Shown here in pieces: positions 39,801 to 52,988 of a stretch of 64,000 nucleotides of DNA. Numbering within the stretch: position 1 is the stretch's first letter; every line of letters starts with the position of its first letter. Source of the DNA: Todiramphus chloris collaris (lineage: Eukaryota > Chordata > Aves > Coraciiformes > Alcedinidae); assembly GCA_025345505.1 (NCBI GenBank), contig JANVCC010000064.1, positions 5,339,927 to 5,403,926 of the forward strand, written 5' to 3'. The position numbers were made by a program, and so were the translations under genes. The notes beneath the pieces are model-generated. The model saw nothing but the letters and a program-made list of their open reading frames with translations, was not told the DNA's origin and did not search any database.

Positions 39801-41912
39801 GACTTGTTTCAGACTTTCTGTTCTTGCAGCGTGGCCCTTGGGAGAGCAGAACCTGGAGGCTCTGTTGGGGCGAGCTGGGAATCGAATGCTTGTCTCCCCA
39901 GGGGGACAGGGACAGGGGTTTTTAGCAAGAAAGCCTGGCTGCATTAACGTTGTTATTTGACACACCGACAGTGAATTAATTCATTTGAAATGCTCATTTT
40001 AATTAGGTAGCTAATTTCCTATGGAATAGTAGTGAGGCACATGGTAAAAAAGCTGTTGTCTTTTGGGTATTTATTTCACTGCACTATGCTGCAATTCATT
40101 AATTCCCACAGGCTTTACAGGGTAGTTTATGACTAACAAAGAAATGTCAATAGGCAGAGAAGCTAACTGAACTTTCAGCGAGCTAAATGTGGTTACTGGA
40201 CTCTTTCCAAAATGAAAACAGCAAGGAGTAAGACAATGGTATTACAAATAAGTTCAAGTGTTTGAAGGTATGACTGTTCCTTGACGCTACAATTTATGTT
40301 TGTATGGGTGTATGTATAATTTACACACAGCTACAACATGCAGGCCTTGATTACTTTCTCCAAGACAACAGAAGAGAAGGGAAGGGATTGTGTATATTCT
40401 TGCAAACTTAACTCAAAAGGATGACTTCCTGGAGCAAAATATTCACAGAAAATGTGGAGATGGCCGAGGGAGGAGAGGAGAGGGACTGAAGCTGACCTGT
40501 GGGGGCAGACAGGGAACAATGCAAACATGAGAAAATGCAGAATCTCAAAAGCTAGAGGAACTTGAGACTGAGAAGGAAAACACAGCAGAAGCAGTGACTG
40601 TAGCACTGACAGAACGGCAGTGAGGACTGTGGCCGCACTTCACAGAATGAGAGGAATTTAAATAATTAAACCTATTTTATTACAATTATATGTGTCTAAA
40701 TTTCTCAGTTTAATATGCCAAAGGAATCTTTACATCCTGTCCATTGTTCCTTGCTTTGATTCTTTTAACTGTTGCTTGTATAGGTCTTTTTTTCCTGTGG
40801 AAACAGTAAAACTCAGTTTATAACAAAATTATTAAACTGGCTGCAGCTTTCACATGCTCTGCTCCCTAAAAAGCTCTCATAAACTAAATTTGCACAATAA
40901 AGGGAAGAAGTCCATTTAGGCATTTTTATTACCATCAGCAGTGAACTCTAGATTTACTAATTCATAATGGTTTTGCTTGGCCTGGCCGGATGTTTATCAG
41001 CAGAATAAAATTCAAGAATAAGAGGTCTGTATTATATTAAGGCAATTCTTTCCTTCAGTTTTAATTCATGTGACACAAAGCAGAGACAGATGAGTTTTTA
41101 CCCCATAAAAGGTTGAACATCTGTCCTTCTGAAGGACTCCATATCCTAACTAATACAATTTCACTGCTCGATAGCAGAAAGTAGAACTGAAATTCTGAAG
41201 CTGGTAAGTGTAGTGATTTGAGAAGTAACTTGGAAAACAAGATTCCAAACGATACTTTCAGAAATCACATGTTCATTTTGGACATGAAAGCCTGCATTTT
41301 TCTTTCTCCTTACATGAGCTTTTAATTTGGTTCATATTAAGTACTTCCTCTTCTAGCAGTGTATTAAAATGGTGAGTATTTCTGCTTTGACCATATTCTA
41401 TGCATTAGGCCTGAAGCAAAATAAAATTTTTCTCCTCCTGACACAGTAACTCCTACGAGTTTTATACTCTGGACTACTCAGGTACCATACTAGGACACTA
41501 AAAACCCCCAAACTTTTTACACACTACAGTAAGTTTAGAATGAACGAGTGATAATTAATCCCAAGAGTTGGTATAGGTTTTAAGCCTTTCATAAAATCAT
41601 TAATCCCTTATCTTAAAACCAGGACCCACCATAGTGTCTGAGCACACACTGCAGCTCTTAAAGCTTCTGTAATTGTTCCTTTTGGTGCTCTGCCCCTTTC
41701 TGCAACCTGCAAAGAGCTTGGCGAGGCTGAGCCATAGAAACCTTAGCTGCAGAGCGAGCGCGTCCCGGAAACAGGTGCACACCAGCTCCCAAGCCTCCAG
41801 GAAACAGCAGCAGCCTTTATTCGTGTCCGAAACAAACTTCTCGTGCTCTGTTTTCAGTCCTGAAAGCAGCTTCCTAAAGGCAGCTGCACATCAGTACAGG
41901 CTGCAGGGACTG
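36869..41912. other. Intergenic region between mir-34c and LAYN; HOATZ not identified
   Basis: In human, HOATZ (C11orf88) lies here on the plus strand. I found no exon that reads as HOATZ. A GC-richer segment at 37340-37720 and an exon-shaped segment at 37952-38038 are the only candidates, and the latter has stops in all three frames as given. The rest is AT-rich with no recognisable gene, RNA or repeat. Confidence 0.45.
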
Positions 41913-42006
41913 CATGGGTGGTTTGTATCTGTCATACACTCTGGTGGATGGAGGTGTCTCATGGGTGGTTTGTATCTGTCATACCCTGCGGTGGATGGAG
42001 GTGTCT
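41913..42006. repeat. Two-copy 47-bp tandem duplication upstream of LAYN
   Basis: Two adjacent 47-base units start at 41913 and 41960, each beginning CATGGGTGGTTTGTATCTGT and differing at a few bases (ACACTCTGG against ACCCTGCGG). The duplication lies about 400 bases upstream of the LAYN start codon, at the edge of its CpG island. Confidence 0.9.
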
Positions 42007-42089
42007 CCTGCACTCACGCCTTCTCGTTCCTGTGCGGGACAGGGAGAGTACAAAGCTGGAGCGATGAGGCGCCTGAAGGGTGCAGCGGG

Positions 42090-42570
42090 ACTAGGTGAGA
42101 ACGGGGACAGCGGGAAGAGCTGCGGGCTCGGCGTGTGCCGGAGCGGGAGGGGCAGACGCCTCCGGAGGAAGGATGCGCAGCGAGGGAGGTGGGTCCCACG
42201 CTCGGGCTCCGTCCCGCTGCCTCCTCCCGCGCAGGGGCTGAGCCGGGCCCGGCCCCCTGGCCCGCAGCCCGGGGTCGGAGGAGGCGCCGGCTCCTCCCCG
42301 CTCCCTCCCTTCCCTCCCCTCTCGCCTGCAGCCCGGCCGGGGCCATTCGCACGGGGCCGGGCGGCCGGGGACGCCAAGGGAGCCGGGAGGATGCTGGCGG
42401 CTGCGGCGCTGTGCGCGGCCGCGCTGGGCTGGGCTGCGGGGGCTCGGCTGCTCAGCGGTAAGGAGGGACCGGCGGGCGCGGGGTGCCGGGCGAGGGCAAG
42501 GATGAGTCCCCAGCGGGAGCCAGCCCGGCCCCGGGGAGACCTCCGCAGGCTCCGCCTTGGGTGGGAGCGC
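42090..42570 (+). promoter_or_regulatory. CpG-island promoter of LAYN
   Basis: About 480 bases of very GC-rich, CpG-dense sequence surround the LAYN first coding exon, in contrast to the AT-rich flanks. There is no TATA box near a plausible start. Long open frames on both strands here are a by-product of low stop-codon content. Confidence 0.8.
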
Positions 42571-45500
42571 GAAGGAAGCGTGCGATAGTCCGCTTGCGTT
42601 TTCCTCTCCCCGCGGGAAACCCTCCTGCTCTCTCTGCTGCCTTTCTGCCTCGGGTCTACCCGCTGGAAATGCTGCCCTGGCTGTCAGAACCACTTTTGTC
42701 ATCGACCCGCAGTGGTAATTAGCCCGGCGGAGTTTCCAGCCAGTGCTGGGTTGTCTTCACTTCCTCGACAAAGCCTCTTTTGATTATCGGCCTGTCCTGC
42801 CGGGTTTGTGCAAAGGAATGCCGCCCGTTCGGGCATCTTTCACAGAACAGATGATGGCAGCTCAAGATTGGGCTAGCAGGATTCTGGATACAGCACCCAA
42901 ACTGGGTAGGCTGGGCTGGGTTTAGGGCACAGGACAGCCGGTCTGGTGGAAGCTTCTGCCTGACTTGCCAGGTTGCTGTACTGAATAGAGTCTGAACACT
43001 GTCACCCATCGAATGCCAACATAAGGCAAATTGTTTTCTTATATCTATAGGTATAAATTCTGCCACGCTCTTGTCTGCAGTAGGACTTTGGTGGGAGTTG
43101 AGTTAGAGAGCTCAGCTGCCAGCTGTGGGTCTAGAGATGTATTTCTTTCAGGAATTTTTTACTTCTCAGTATAATTGACTCATCCCTAGTCCTGCATTAC
43201 CAAGGCTCACTGAAGTCAGCAGGCTTTGAGGCAGATCCCACGTAGGGAGTGAGGAGAAAAGGGGAAAATATGAGGAATCCTTTCAGTACTGGTTAGAGCT
43301 ACGTATTCAGTCGTCCTCAGTTACCTAAACTATATTTGGGAACTTAACTAGCAGTGAAATCTAGATAGTGAGCAACTACAATAAATTGTTCCTTAGCTGA
43401 AAGCAATGGCAAGTTTGGCCACTCAGACAAATTTTCTGCCAGTTGATAGGAAGAAAAGGTGCTCGTGTGTCAGAAAAGAACCCGAGTGGAGTTTGTGACA
43501 CTATTTCTAGAGCACTGCTGCAGGTTTTTTATAACAATGTGCCATTAACAATGTGTTTTTCTTATGGCTTTCACAATAGCAGTGGACATATCGCTCAGAA
43601 GAGGTAAGGTCTTCTGCCTTTTTCACCGAGCCTGCATGCATGCTAAGTTACAAGAGAATCAAGTGATGCCTAGAGATGTATTGTTAAACACCGCTTTTGC
43701 AGTACAGCCAGTTTTAGTTTCTGTGTAAAATGTTAGCAGACTCTGTGATTCTGAGTTCTTAATTGTTCAAAAATTCCAGTAGAAAAGCTGTCTAAATTCC
43801 CACTCTTCGAGCGGCCATGCAGAAACACGGAAGAGTAAAGAAAGCCAGCATACATCCCATGGATGGGTCTGTAATGACCTGTCCTAACATCCCATGTGTT
43901 CTGAGTACGTTACAAATGTTGGCAAATGTTTTTTCGTCTGTAAAGCATTCAGGTTAGCAGATTGTGTCTGCAGTGTGTTAGAAAATAAATATTTACTGAG
44001 TAAAACAAAACTGTTCATTTCCACAGTCTAAATATTGGGACTCCTTTGCTAAGAAATATACAAAGGCATAAGTTTAGATTATGTATCTTTTCGCTTTGAT
44101 CTTTACTTTCCTTGGAATCAAAATAAGCCATGCTGCTTCCAGCATGAGAAAGTCCTTGGCTTGTAGCAGTCTGAAAACAGACACTGTTTACTCCCTGGGC
44201 AGTCAGCAACATTACAGTGCAGAGCAATCCAAGTGTGTCAGTGCCTCTTGATGCACCAGTATATACCCCATCAAACTATTACATATACTCCAGAATATAA
44301 ATTACCATCACCTCTGCTTGTGTAAGGGGATCTCTAATTTTAGCAATTTAATTTCCTTAATAATTTTTTTAAAAGCCTCCTCAGACCCTTGTGAAGGAGC
44401 TCTCTTTTTAAAAGGTTGCACAGCTTGCTCTCTGGCACAGCACTGCTTCTTTTCAGGGAAGTCCTAGAGTCTTCAAATCACAGAACACTCACGTGGGAGC
44501 TGAGAAGTGCAAGACACAAAAGACCAGTCCTATGCAGATCAACTTGAACTGCTGCATACAGTAAGAGAAGTTTGGAGATGCCATTTGCCAGTCCAGGAAT
44601 ACAGGAAGCTTTTTACCTGTGTTGTCTTTTCCATGTGAACTATTGTACAGTGCAGAACCGAACCAAATGGAAATACGAGCATCCGCTTCCCGTACTGGCA
44701 GGCATCGTTTCTGGAAATGGTTTCTTTCCCTTTCTGCAGGACAGAGAGTTTGCCGGGGCGGAACACAGCAACCATGCTACAAAATAGTTTATTTTCACGA
44801 TGCTTCACGCAGGACCAGCTATGAAGAAGCACGCCTTGCCTGCCGAGCTGATGGTGGACATCTAGTCAGTATTGAAACAGAAGCGGAGCAAAGACTGATT
44901 GAAAAATTTATTGAGAGTCTCTTAGCTTCGGATGGAGACTTTTGGATAGGGCTTAGGAGGAGAAAGGAGGAGGTAAACAATAGTACAGAGTGTGAGAGCC
45001 TCTACTCCTGGTCAGATGGCAGCTCATCCAAGTTCCGGTAGGTACTCATGAGTGAGACTGGGAAGCAGCCTGGTCAGGGACTGTCACCTGCCTTTAGCAA
45101 TCAGAAGGGATTCTTTCAAAAGAATGAAGCAGTATTGTCCCAGCTGTCATTTGTGTCCCTTCTGCAGTCACTGAAGAGTGGGAGAACCTCCAGAGAGCTA
45201 TTCACCCCGTGCAGATATGAGGGGTGGACAAATTACGCTCTTGAGACCCTACTCTCTCCTCGTGGCTCTGGAGTGTCTAGCCTGGGCTAGACTGATAATT
45301 TTTGATTACTAAAAGGATGTGGAAGAACAACCAGTCTGATCTTAAAATTCTCCAGTTAGGCATGTACAAAGTATGTACTTTGACCTGAAGGTTCCTGCAC
45401 TTCAGATCCCCCAAAGTTTTGTCCCCAATGTCCTGAGCGAGGAAAAATAATTTGGATAGATGGTTTTGCAAAGATCTAAAATTGTGTAGAGAAAGTCAAA

Positions 45501-48500
45501 GTTCTCTTGAGCTTTTACTCAGTCTCACAGAAGAGTTTTGGGCAGTGAGGTGCTGAGCCCTTCACTCCCTAATATTTGTTGAACACCTTGCTTGATGAAT
45601 TTTCTTTGAAAATTAGGAATTCCAATAAAGAGAAGATGCACTATAAATAATGGTACTGTTATTGTTTCTTCCTTTACACAATGGAAGCAGAGGGTGAGGG
45701 TGGAGTGGACTGTGCTGAATTGTAACCCTCTTTGATTCTGTCCTCTGTGGTGCCTATGTACTATTGCCATCTGAGCTTCCGCAGCCCTGTGGAAAGCGGT
45801 GTCAAGCCTTACTTGACATCTCTGTTGTATTTTCTTAGGAACTGGTATGTAGATGAGCCATCCTGTGGGAGTGAAATCTGTGTTGTGATGTACCACCAGC
45901 CATCTGCCCCGCCAGGTGTCGGAGGTCCTTACATGTTTCAGTGGAACGATGACAGATGCAACATGAAAAATAACTTCATTTGCAAATACTCTCTTGGTAA
46001 TAAGTTGTTTGGTAGCTTTAAAATCCAGCCTGCTCCCAGTCCCCAGGAGAAGGTATGAGAAGATCGCAGTAACAGATAGGGAAACTCACTCTTAGCTTCA
46101 CTGGAAAGATCTGGTAGGAGACAGAGACCTTTAAATTTATGCAGGTCCTGGGGAAAAACAATCTCAGTATCTTCTATCTGTAGCTATTTGCTTTGTGACT
46201 TATATAAATTCTCAGAGGACCTTTATAAAGTATTTGAGATCTCAGATGGGGCCTGAGGGAGAGAGAGAACACTAAAGAAGGGTGCTCATGTTATCAGGCT
46301 ATATTCAGTATATTTGGTGTCCCTGCTCAAACTAATGAGGAAATTGTGCATATCTTCCTTCCTTTTAGAGAAGCCAACGAGTGCTCCAATAGAGAATTCT
46401 CAAAGAGGTAAGTTACAGATACTTGTTTGGGGCTTTTTTTAACCATGTCCTAACTTCCAGTAGAAATACTCTCTTGTTACTTTAATTTTCATGGATCCTT
46501 GCAGACTGAAAACTTCCTGCAAGAAGCTTCCCTGCAGTTTGCACTTTCCTTGTGCTATTGTACAATCCATTCTGCAGGAAGAGTTGTTGATGCAGTGCCT
46601 GGGACTGCTGGTCACGCTGCAGAAATCTAAGCAAAAGAGCACTGGAATACCTTACACATCTTTGCAGCTGGCAGTCTCGTCCGTCTCCTCTCACCCTCAA
46701 TCTTTAAGATTCTTACTCTTTCAAATAACATCTGCAATATTAATTCTTTGCAGATGTTGCAACAGAGCCCTTGAACCCAGTATTTCCAGAAGAACGCCAC
46801 AAGAAAGATGGCAACGTGACCGTTGTGGAAGCCAGAGGTATGTTGGGCATTCAGCAGCTGGCCTGCTCTCTGACACTGCAGGCCCACGTTTCTCACGTGT
46901 GGCTGCAATCAATCAACGTTTCAGTCTCAAGTGCTTGACCCTAAATGTAGAAGACTGGATTTAGACAACTGCACCTGAAAAAAAGCCTTCCCTCAAACCT
47001 CTTCCAGTACAAAATTAAACTGATTGCTTGGCTCCCAAACTCTAAATCTAAAGCTGTGCTTTTGGGTCTGGAAAAGGTACTTTTAATTTATTGAATCGGT
47101 TCTGAATGTCTAAATTGTTTGTGTTTTGTTTGGAAGCCTATTATTAACTATGAAAAACTTTCCATTTCTTCTTACTGCCCTGGCTCCCTCTGTACAAGTG
47201 CTTACGTAGGTGATTGATCTCTGCTAGACCTGCTGCCTTTGAGAAGATGCAGATGCTGCTACATTACGAAGTAGAAGTGCACTGAGCTGTGATGCTGCTG
47301 CTCTTTGCAACTTCTAGTTTTTCTGTCCATGTCACATTCAACTGGAAGTGAGTAAAAGCTGGAATCTCATTTTCACCCCTAGAGCCTGTTCAGAGTCTTG
47401 CCTACGTCCTCATACCCAGCATTCCCGTGCTGCTTCTCCTGATAGTCATTACAGCCATCTTCTGGTTTTGGCTTTTTACAAAGAGGTAAGTGACATGTTT
47501 GTGTAACGAGTGAACCTGTGATATCTTGTCCTGAGAATTGTTTTACAGCTAGCTTCAAGATCTGGTAAGATGCTCTTGAAAGTATTGCTCTCTAAATGTT
47601 TAAAAAGTGGCATGGCTGCTCCAGGCTGAGTTACTCACTAAGTAAAATTTTAAGTAAATCACATTATGCCATTTTGTTACGTTCACAGAGCTGTTAGGGA
47701 ATAGTGTAAAACAAGATGATGATTTTGAAGCGGTAGCACTTGTAGTGTTCTTATTAAAGAAATTATTAAAGAACACTTGTAGTGTTCTTATTAAAGATTT
47801 GAATTACCAGAAGATCCCCTTCAAAAGTGAAAAACATAGAAATAAAAGAAGTTTGGAGCAAATAACGTTTATCAGTTTCCTCTCCTTGCTTCCCCTGCAT
47901 GCACATCACCTCTGGTGGGGATGCTGCTGTGGTTTGGGAGTGTGAGTGTGGTCACTGCCCCAGCATCTCAGCTGGCAGCAGGGCACAAGGGGTATCTCAG
48001 GAGGTCCCTCCAGGTGACTACCCCAGGTGTGCATCCTGCTGCCACAAACCAGGAACAGCAAGCACTAACAGATGTCATTCTGAGGGCAGGCTCCGAGTGT
48101 CAGCTTTCCTCAAGGGTCACCATTAAACTGCTGTGAGAGGGCTGGTACTGTTTTGTATTTCCCTCTAAAAAAATGTATTGTGGCTTGTCCTCTTTCCTCC
48201 ATCCCTCAGGAGACAGGAGCGAATAGATACAAGCCCAAAGGAGGAAGATGCCTGGCTGTCTAACCCCAGGAGGAGCAGTCCAAATCTGGATATTTACAAA
48301 GTAATCAAGAAGCAATCAGAAGCAGATCTGGCTGGAACCAGGCCTGACACTACAAATTCTTCCTTCCGTACACAGGAAGATAAGGTGCTGGACAATCTCT
48401 CTAGGGATTATGATGATGTAGCAATGAATACCTCAACAAGTGGCTTTGTGACATTGGCCAGCACTGAAAGTGGTTTTGTGACCAACGATATCTATGAGCT

Positions 48501-48567
48501 GTGTGGAGATCGTATGGGGAGGAGCAAGGAATCGGCCTGGGTGGAGAATGAGATTTATGGATATTAA
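42391..48567 (+). CDS. LAYN: LAYN, layilin (C-type lectin membrane receptor)
   Basis: Eight plus-strand coding exons: 42391-42457, 43580-43603, 44740-45037, 45839-45996, 46369-46407, 46754-46837, 47383-47485 and 48210-48567. They join in phase to 376 codons (human about 382, recalled). Order: alanine-rich signal peptide (1-18), C-type lectin domain (about 35-182), acidic stalk (183-223), membrane span (about 230-254, IPSIPVLLLLIVITAIFWFW) and cytoplasmic tail. The lectin domain has the GDFWIGLRRR, NWYVDEPSCGSE, WNDDRCNMKNNFICKY signatures; EPS/WND sit at the Ca/sugar site. The tail holds repeated SGFVT motifs and ends NEIYGY; in mammals it binds talin, radixin and merlin, and the ectodomain binds hyaluronan. 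The start codon follows GC-rich DNA and opens directly into the signal peptide. Confidence 0.95.
43580..43603 (+). other. LAYN: 24-nt LAYN microexon
   Basis: The segment CAGTGGACATATCGCTCAGA plus AGAG lies between CACAATAG and GTAAGG. In phase 1 to phase 1 it adds eight residues (A-V-D-I-S-L-R-R) between the signal peptide and VCRGG. This aligns with ASDLDLRG of the human protein, so the exon is real and can be skipped without breaking frame. Confidence 0.85.
47737..47797. repeat. Short direct repeat in LAYN intron 7
   Basis: A 24-base sequence beginning CACTTGTAGTGTTCTTATTA occurs at 47737-47760 and again at 47774-47797, with a 13-base spacer rich in ATTAAAG. The unit also contains AGTGTTCTT, matched by AAGAACACT in the spacer/second copy, so a hairpin is possible. 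It looks like a local slippage duplication. Confidence 0.85.
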
Positions 48568-51500
48568 GGAGACGGACAAAAAAAGCCTGGAATACGGGTG
48601 ACAGTGTGAATATCAACACAAGTTAACCTGCCCTCCCTAGGCACTCGTTTTAATAATAGTATATGTGATGTTTATCCTGGTTTTGCACTATCCCTATATT
48701 CTTCTCTTTTTTGAAAGAATACGGGTTTTCAAAGATCTAAACAGAAAAGAATGTGTATGTTTTGCTTTGCATCAAGCCCCCTTTCGCCCCAGGAATGGCT
48801 TAATACTTTTGATTCTTTTTTTGTACTCCAAAGATAGGCCTTTGAAACTAAACGACCATCCAAAATCCCTATTTAACTGACCTGCTCATCTTCAGAGGTG
48901 TTGAAAGTCAAAAGTCAATCAGCGGTCGCACTTGAATTCTCACGGGTGTCCCCGAGAAAGCTGCCATGGTTGCAGGTTGGTCATCGTTTCCACCTCGGCT
49001 CGTATCCCCAGCTGCCGACGACACTGACGGACACTTCACCAGGAGGACAGTACTGTGGTTGCTGGTTCTTCCCCTCCCTCCTCGATCTTACTGCCAAGGC
49101 AGTGTATGTGAGGCACAGCACGTAACTGTGTGTTGCTTACACCATTAGGCTGGTTTCTAAAGAATCCCAGAAGGTGCTTTGTTGTCAAAAGGCTGGCTGT
49201 GTTCCCTCACATACCCGCTGGCAGAAGGAACTGCAAAGCAAGGAACAAGGGACTTCTCTGCAATGCTAAAGGAAGGGAATGGGGTACTCCAAAGCACTCT
49301 GAGTGGTCTCAGGAATTACAGCAGCCTAGCTAGCTGTCCAGAGATGTTCTGATTTGGCCTAAATGACAAACTGCTACCAATTCCTTTTTTGTAGAAGGAA
49401 TAGCCAGTTGCAGTTTTATTCCACATCTTTTTTCCTCCTCGGGACTGTGACGTACACTGACTTCCACTAAGACTGACATCCTGATGTTAATTTCCATACA
49501 AACTTATTTATTCCATAGAGATGGAATTTATTAAAAGATAGGTGAACGTAAAGAATTGGATTAAACCCAGTGTTTTAACAGGTAAAATAAAGTATCATGC
49601 TAATCAGTAATAACAAATTGTTGTCCATTTACAGGGACTTCATATATTCCAGTATGTAGATTAAATAAGTATTGAGGTGAGGTACTGAGGATAGTTCATG
49701 GAATTTCCTCTCTGACAACGTGAGGGAATGAGATCTTATTTTGCCATGATTTTGGAGCCAGTATTAGATAGCTCCCATTTTTCTGGACCTTTGGAGGAGC
49801 AGAAATGAAGGGCAGTTTTCAATTATTCCAGCAATGGAGCTGTTCCTTAAAAATGGAGTTACCATAGAATCCTTTGAACTGAGAAAGAAGTGGGGGTGCT
49901 GCATAGAGAACAAAGCATGTTGAACATTGGGAAGCTGGACATCTGCACTGAAGAAAAGAAAGCATTTAGGACGTAACTGTGTATCTGGGGCCATTTGGAT
50001 TCACCCCTGTACTCTGTCTGATCTTAACTATTGAGTGTCTCAGTCCCATGTGAAAACCAGAAATAGCAGTGTTTCACAGGCTTCCAGGGATGCCTGGAAT
50101 CTGAAAATCAGTGACTCTGAAATGATTTTGAGACTACAGTAATGAGGCCATACAACTGACAAAGTCTTGATGCTATTGTCCAATCTGTGCAGCAGTTTTG
50201 AAGCATGTCTAGGCTAAGACATTTGTATAAAAAGTTCTTTGATTAAAGACATGGTTTGGTTGAGCAGTTCTGGTTCCTGGCCCGGTGTGTAGCAAGTAAT
50301 CTTTTTTACTTATTCTCTCAGATTACATTTGACCTTTTCACAAGCCAAATAAAACCAGTAAACGCCTCTTTATCTCTGTATAAAAAACCCCACAACAAGC
50401 CCCATCAACTTTTCAACAAAGCCTTTGTCCATAGAGCTCAGTCAAGCACAGGACTTGTGAACACAGGCGTACTTACTGCAACGAGACAAGTACTACTGGC
50501 CACCAAAGTTAGTCCTCAGTGCTATGATATAAATAGCCAAGGGAAATTTTTAAGCTTTACAGCCTTGTCTAGGCTTCTCAAATCCTTAGCTCAGTTTTAC
50601 TTAGTGGAGTCTTAAGCAATATTGAAGATTGCCACGTAACTTCTCAGTCGTTTCTCGGCCAAATACTTCTATTAAATAGCTGCAGTACTGTGGCAAGCAT
50701 CTCCTTTCCCTGACTGAATGTTTTTGTTAAGAGTATTTACTTTGTTTAGGGTACCTTGTGTACACTGTGATGCACAGAAGTGCCAGTCTTCTGCTGGATG
50801 AGTTCTGCCTGAAGGCATACAAGAAGTAATGCAGAGCTAAAAGAAGGGTGCAAGCTGAGGCAATCTTCATGCTCTGAAGTGTTTATTGAAGCCGGAACTC
50901 TTCAGAATACTTTGTTAAAATCACAAAGAATTCTACCTGTCTGGAATTTCCAATGCTGTAATTAGTAATTCTTTTATCAAGCAATTGTGTGCCTACCCCC
51001 TTTTAGTCTTGTGTGCTTGGTCTCTTCTCTTTTTTTATTTGTTTTGGCAGGCATTAGGCACCTTTTAGGCACCGAAAACCAGAAATCTGGGGAAAAAGCT
51101 CAAGCCAGATGTAGGCTTAGGGGTGTAAATACATAAAGCCGTATATGATAAGCTTTGTGCCCTGGCCTTTTGAGCTGCTGGCTGATTGGCAAAGTGCTCA
51201 GCACCTCTGGAAGTCATTAGAAGGCAGGGTAATTTTCCTAGGTTCTTCCCTTTGGAAGCTGCGTTCAGCAGAGCAGCCCGGCTGCAGCATCGCCCCCGGA
51301 ACGCTGACCGGGGGAGGGCGCCTGCGCTCCACAGTTGGAGTCGCTCAGCCCGGGGTCTGTCCCAGTGCTTCTCAGAAGCCCTTGAATCATTTTCTCTGAA
51401 GCACAGTAAAAGCCACCAAGGGGCATTAAAGGCTGTTCTGTGCAAAGAATGTTTTTGTGACTGCAGTTCCTCTAGCAGCGTTATTCAGAAGTGCTTTGGT

Positions 51501-52663
51501 ACCCTGAAGTTTGTGGTGTGCAGCGCAAAAAAAAAAAAACTTTCTGCAAGTTCTCTACTGCAAACATAAAGTCTGGACTTAATACTTCATTTTGCACCAT
51601 TCTGGTGAGATTCTGCATGGATGAAAGTGGGCAGAAAGCAAATAAGTATTTTATTATCAAAAATTTCTTTATCATAAGGACACCGATAACAAGTATTAGG
51701 CAACATTTTGCACAGTGTAGACGAAGTTACTTTTAACACCCCAAGTTTGCATCGTGCTAGAGTGATTGTTTGGTCAGGGTTTCAGATTCCTGAAAAAGAC
51801 GAAGCCTCTGACAGCGTGAAACAGGAGTGAAATTTCCCAAGCAGCAGCTCAGGATGACACCATATTCTATTCAAGTAGGATTATGGTAAGCTTGCTCATG
51901 CACCTATCAGTCATTTGAAAGGGTGGATGTCTGACTAACTCCAGTCATCATTTAGTCATTGCCAGAACTTCTTAATGGGATAAATAAGACAGTAACAGCA
52001 TGGTTATTACCCACAGCAGTCTAAGTCAGCAGTGTCACCTCAAAATGTCATTCCTTAGAGAAATCTCACGAACGGCGAGTGCAGTGAAGGACGAGCGTCA
52101 AGTTTTCACGGAGGTCTTCAGTTGCCCCTGCAGAACAGTTCTTGCTGTTTGACGTGTAACAAATTTAACCAACTTCCCACAAGTATGAGGCAGCTTTACA
52201 TGTAAGACATCACACAGAGGGAAAGCAAGAGGCAGAAGTTTTTTTTCTTGCATTCTCCCACTCGCCTTTTGTGGCCACGCTCTGTTTTGAGCTGTGTTTG
52301 CACCCACTGCTCTGCGTTCACAGAAGGTCTGTGGCTGCTGCTGAATGTGCAGCTGATTCACCAGACACGTGTGCTCTTGTACTATCAGCCTTTTGACATG
52401 CCTCCTTTAGTCAGTGGAACCGAGCAAAGCCTGCAGGGGTGATTCCTGGTATCCAAATGTCAGAAGGTACCAGTCCTCCAGCATGAGATGGGTCAGGCAA
52501 GAGAGCGATCAGAGGAGAGGCATGAACTAACTGGGAGAGGAAAGATTGCTGCAGTGTTCAAATGAGAATGGCATTTCTTGAATGAAAGCAAGCTAATGTG
52601 TAAGTGCAAACAAAGAAGACTAGGAGGAATTAGTACTGAAGGGAAATATAAATAAACTTACCA
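48568..52663. other. LAYN 3' UTR and intergenic region before SIK2
   Basis: The first part should be LAYN 3' UTR. A canonical AATAAA at 49586-49591 is the best poly(A) candidate, about 1 kb after the stop; others occur further on. A mildly CpG-rich patch at 51230-51360 is of unknown meaning. I see no further gene. Confidence 0.5.
49586..49591 (+). terminator. Candidate LAYN poly(A) signal
   Basis: AATAAA on the plus strand about 1.0 kb after the LAYN stop codon. It is the first canonical hexamer I noticed downstream, but the true cleavage site cannot be decided from sequence alone. Confidence 0.4.
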
Positions 52664-52988
52664 CACTCTCAGTGAAGAAATGCTCCCTAACGTCCAGCCT
52701 GAACCTCCCCTGAGGCAGCTTCGAGCCATTCCCATGCATCCTGTCACTGGATCCCAGGGAGAAGAGCTCAGCACCTTGCTGCCCACATCCCCTCCTCGAG
52801 GAAGTTGTGGAGAGCAGTAAGGTTGCCCCTCAGTCTCCTCTTCTCCAAGCTAGACAGACACAAGTGTCCTCAGCTGCTCCTCACAGGACATTCCTTCCAG
52901 CTTTGCTTCCCTCCTCTGGAGGCAATTCAAGCACCTTAACATCCTTTCCCAACGCTGGGGCCCGGAACCGCACAGAGTACGCAAGGTG
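52664..52988 (-). mobile_element. CR1 LINE fragment, antisense, upstream of SIK2
   Basis: The region reads AGTGAAGAAATGCTCCCTAA, CCATTCCCATGCATCCTGTC, CCTCAGTCTCCTCTTCTCCA, CCTCAGCTGCTCCTCACAGG and CAACGCTGGGGCCCGGAACC. This is the typical reverse complement of the CR1 3' region in birds. It lacks the terminal 3' octamers and is about 325 bp. It sits about 200 bases before the SIK2 CpG island. Confidence 0.88.

Noticed and set aside
41979-42702. Long overlapping open frames on both strands around the LAYN first exon
   Set aside because: They are Pro/Arg/Gly/Ala-rich and overlap each other on both strands; this is what stop-poor CpG-island DNA produces. Only the short frame from 42391 reads as layilin.
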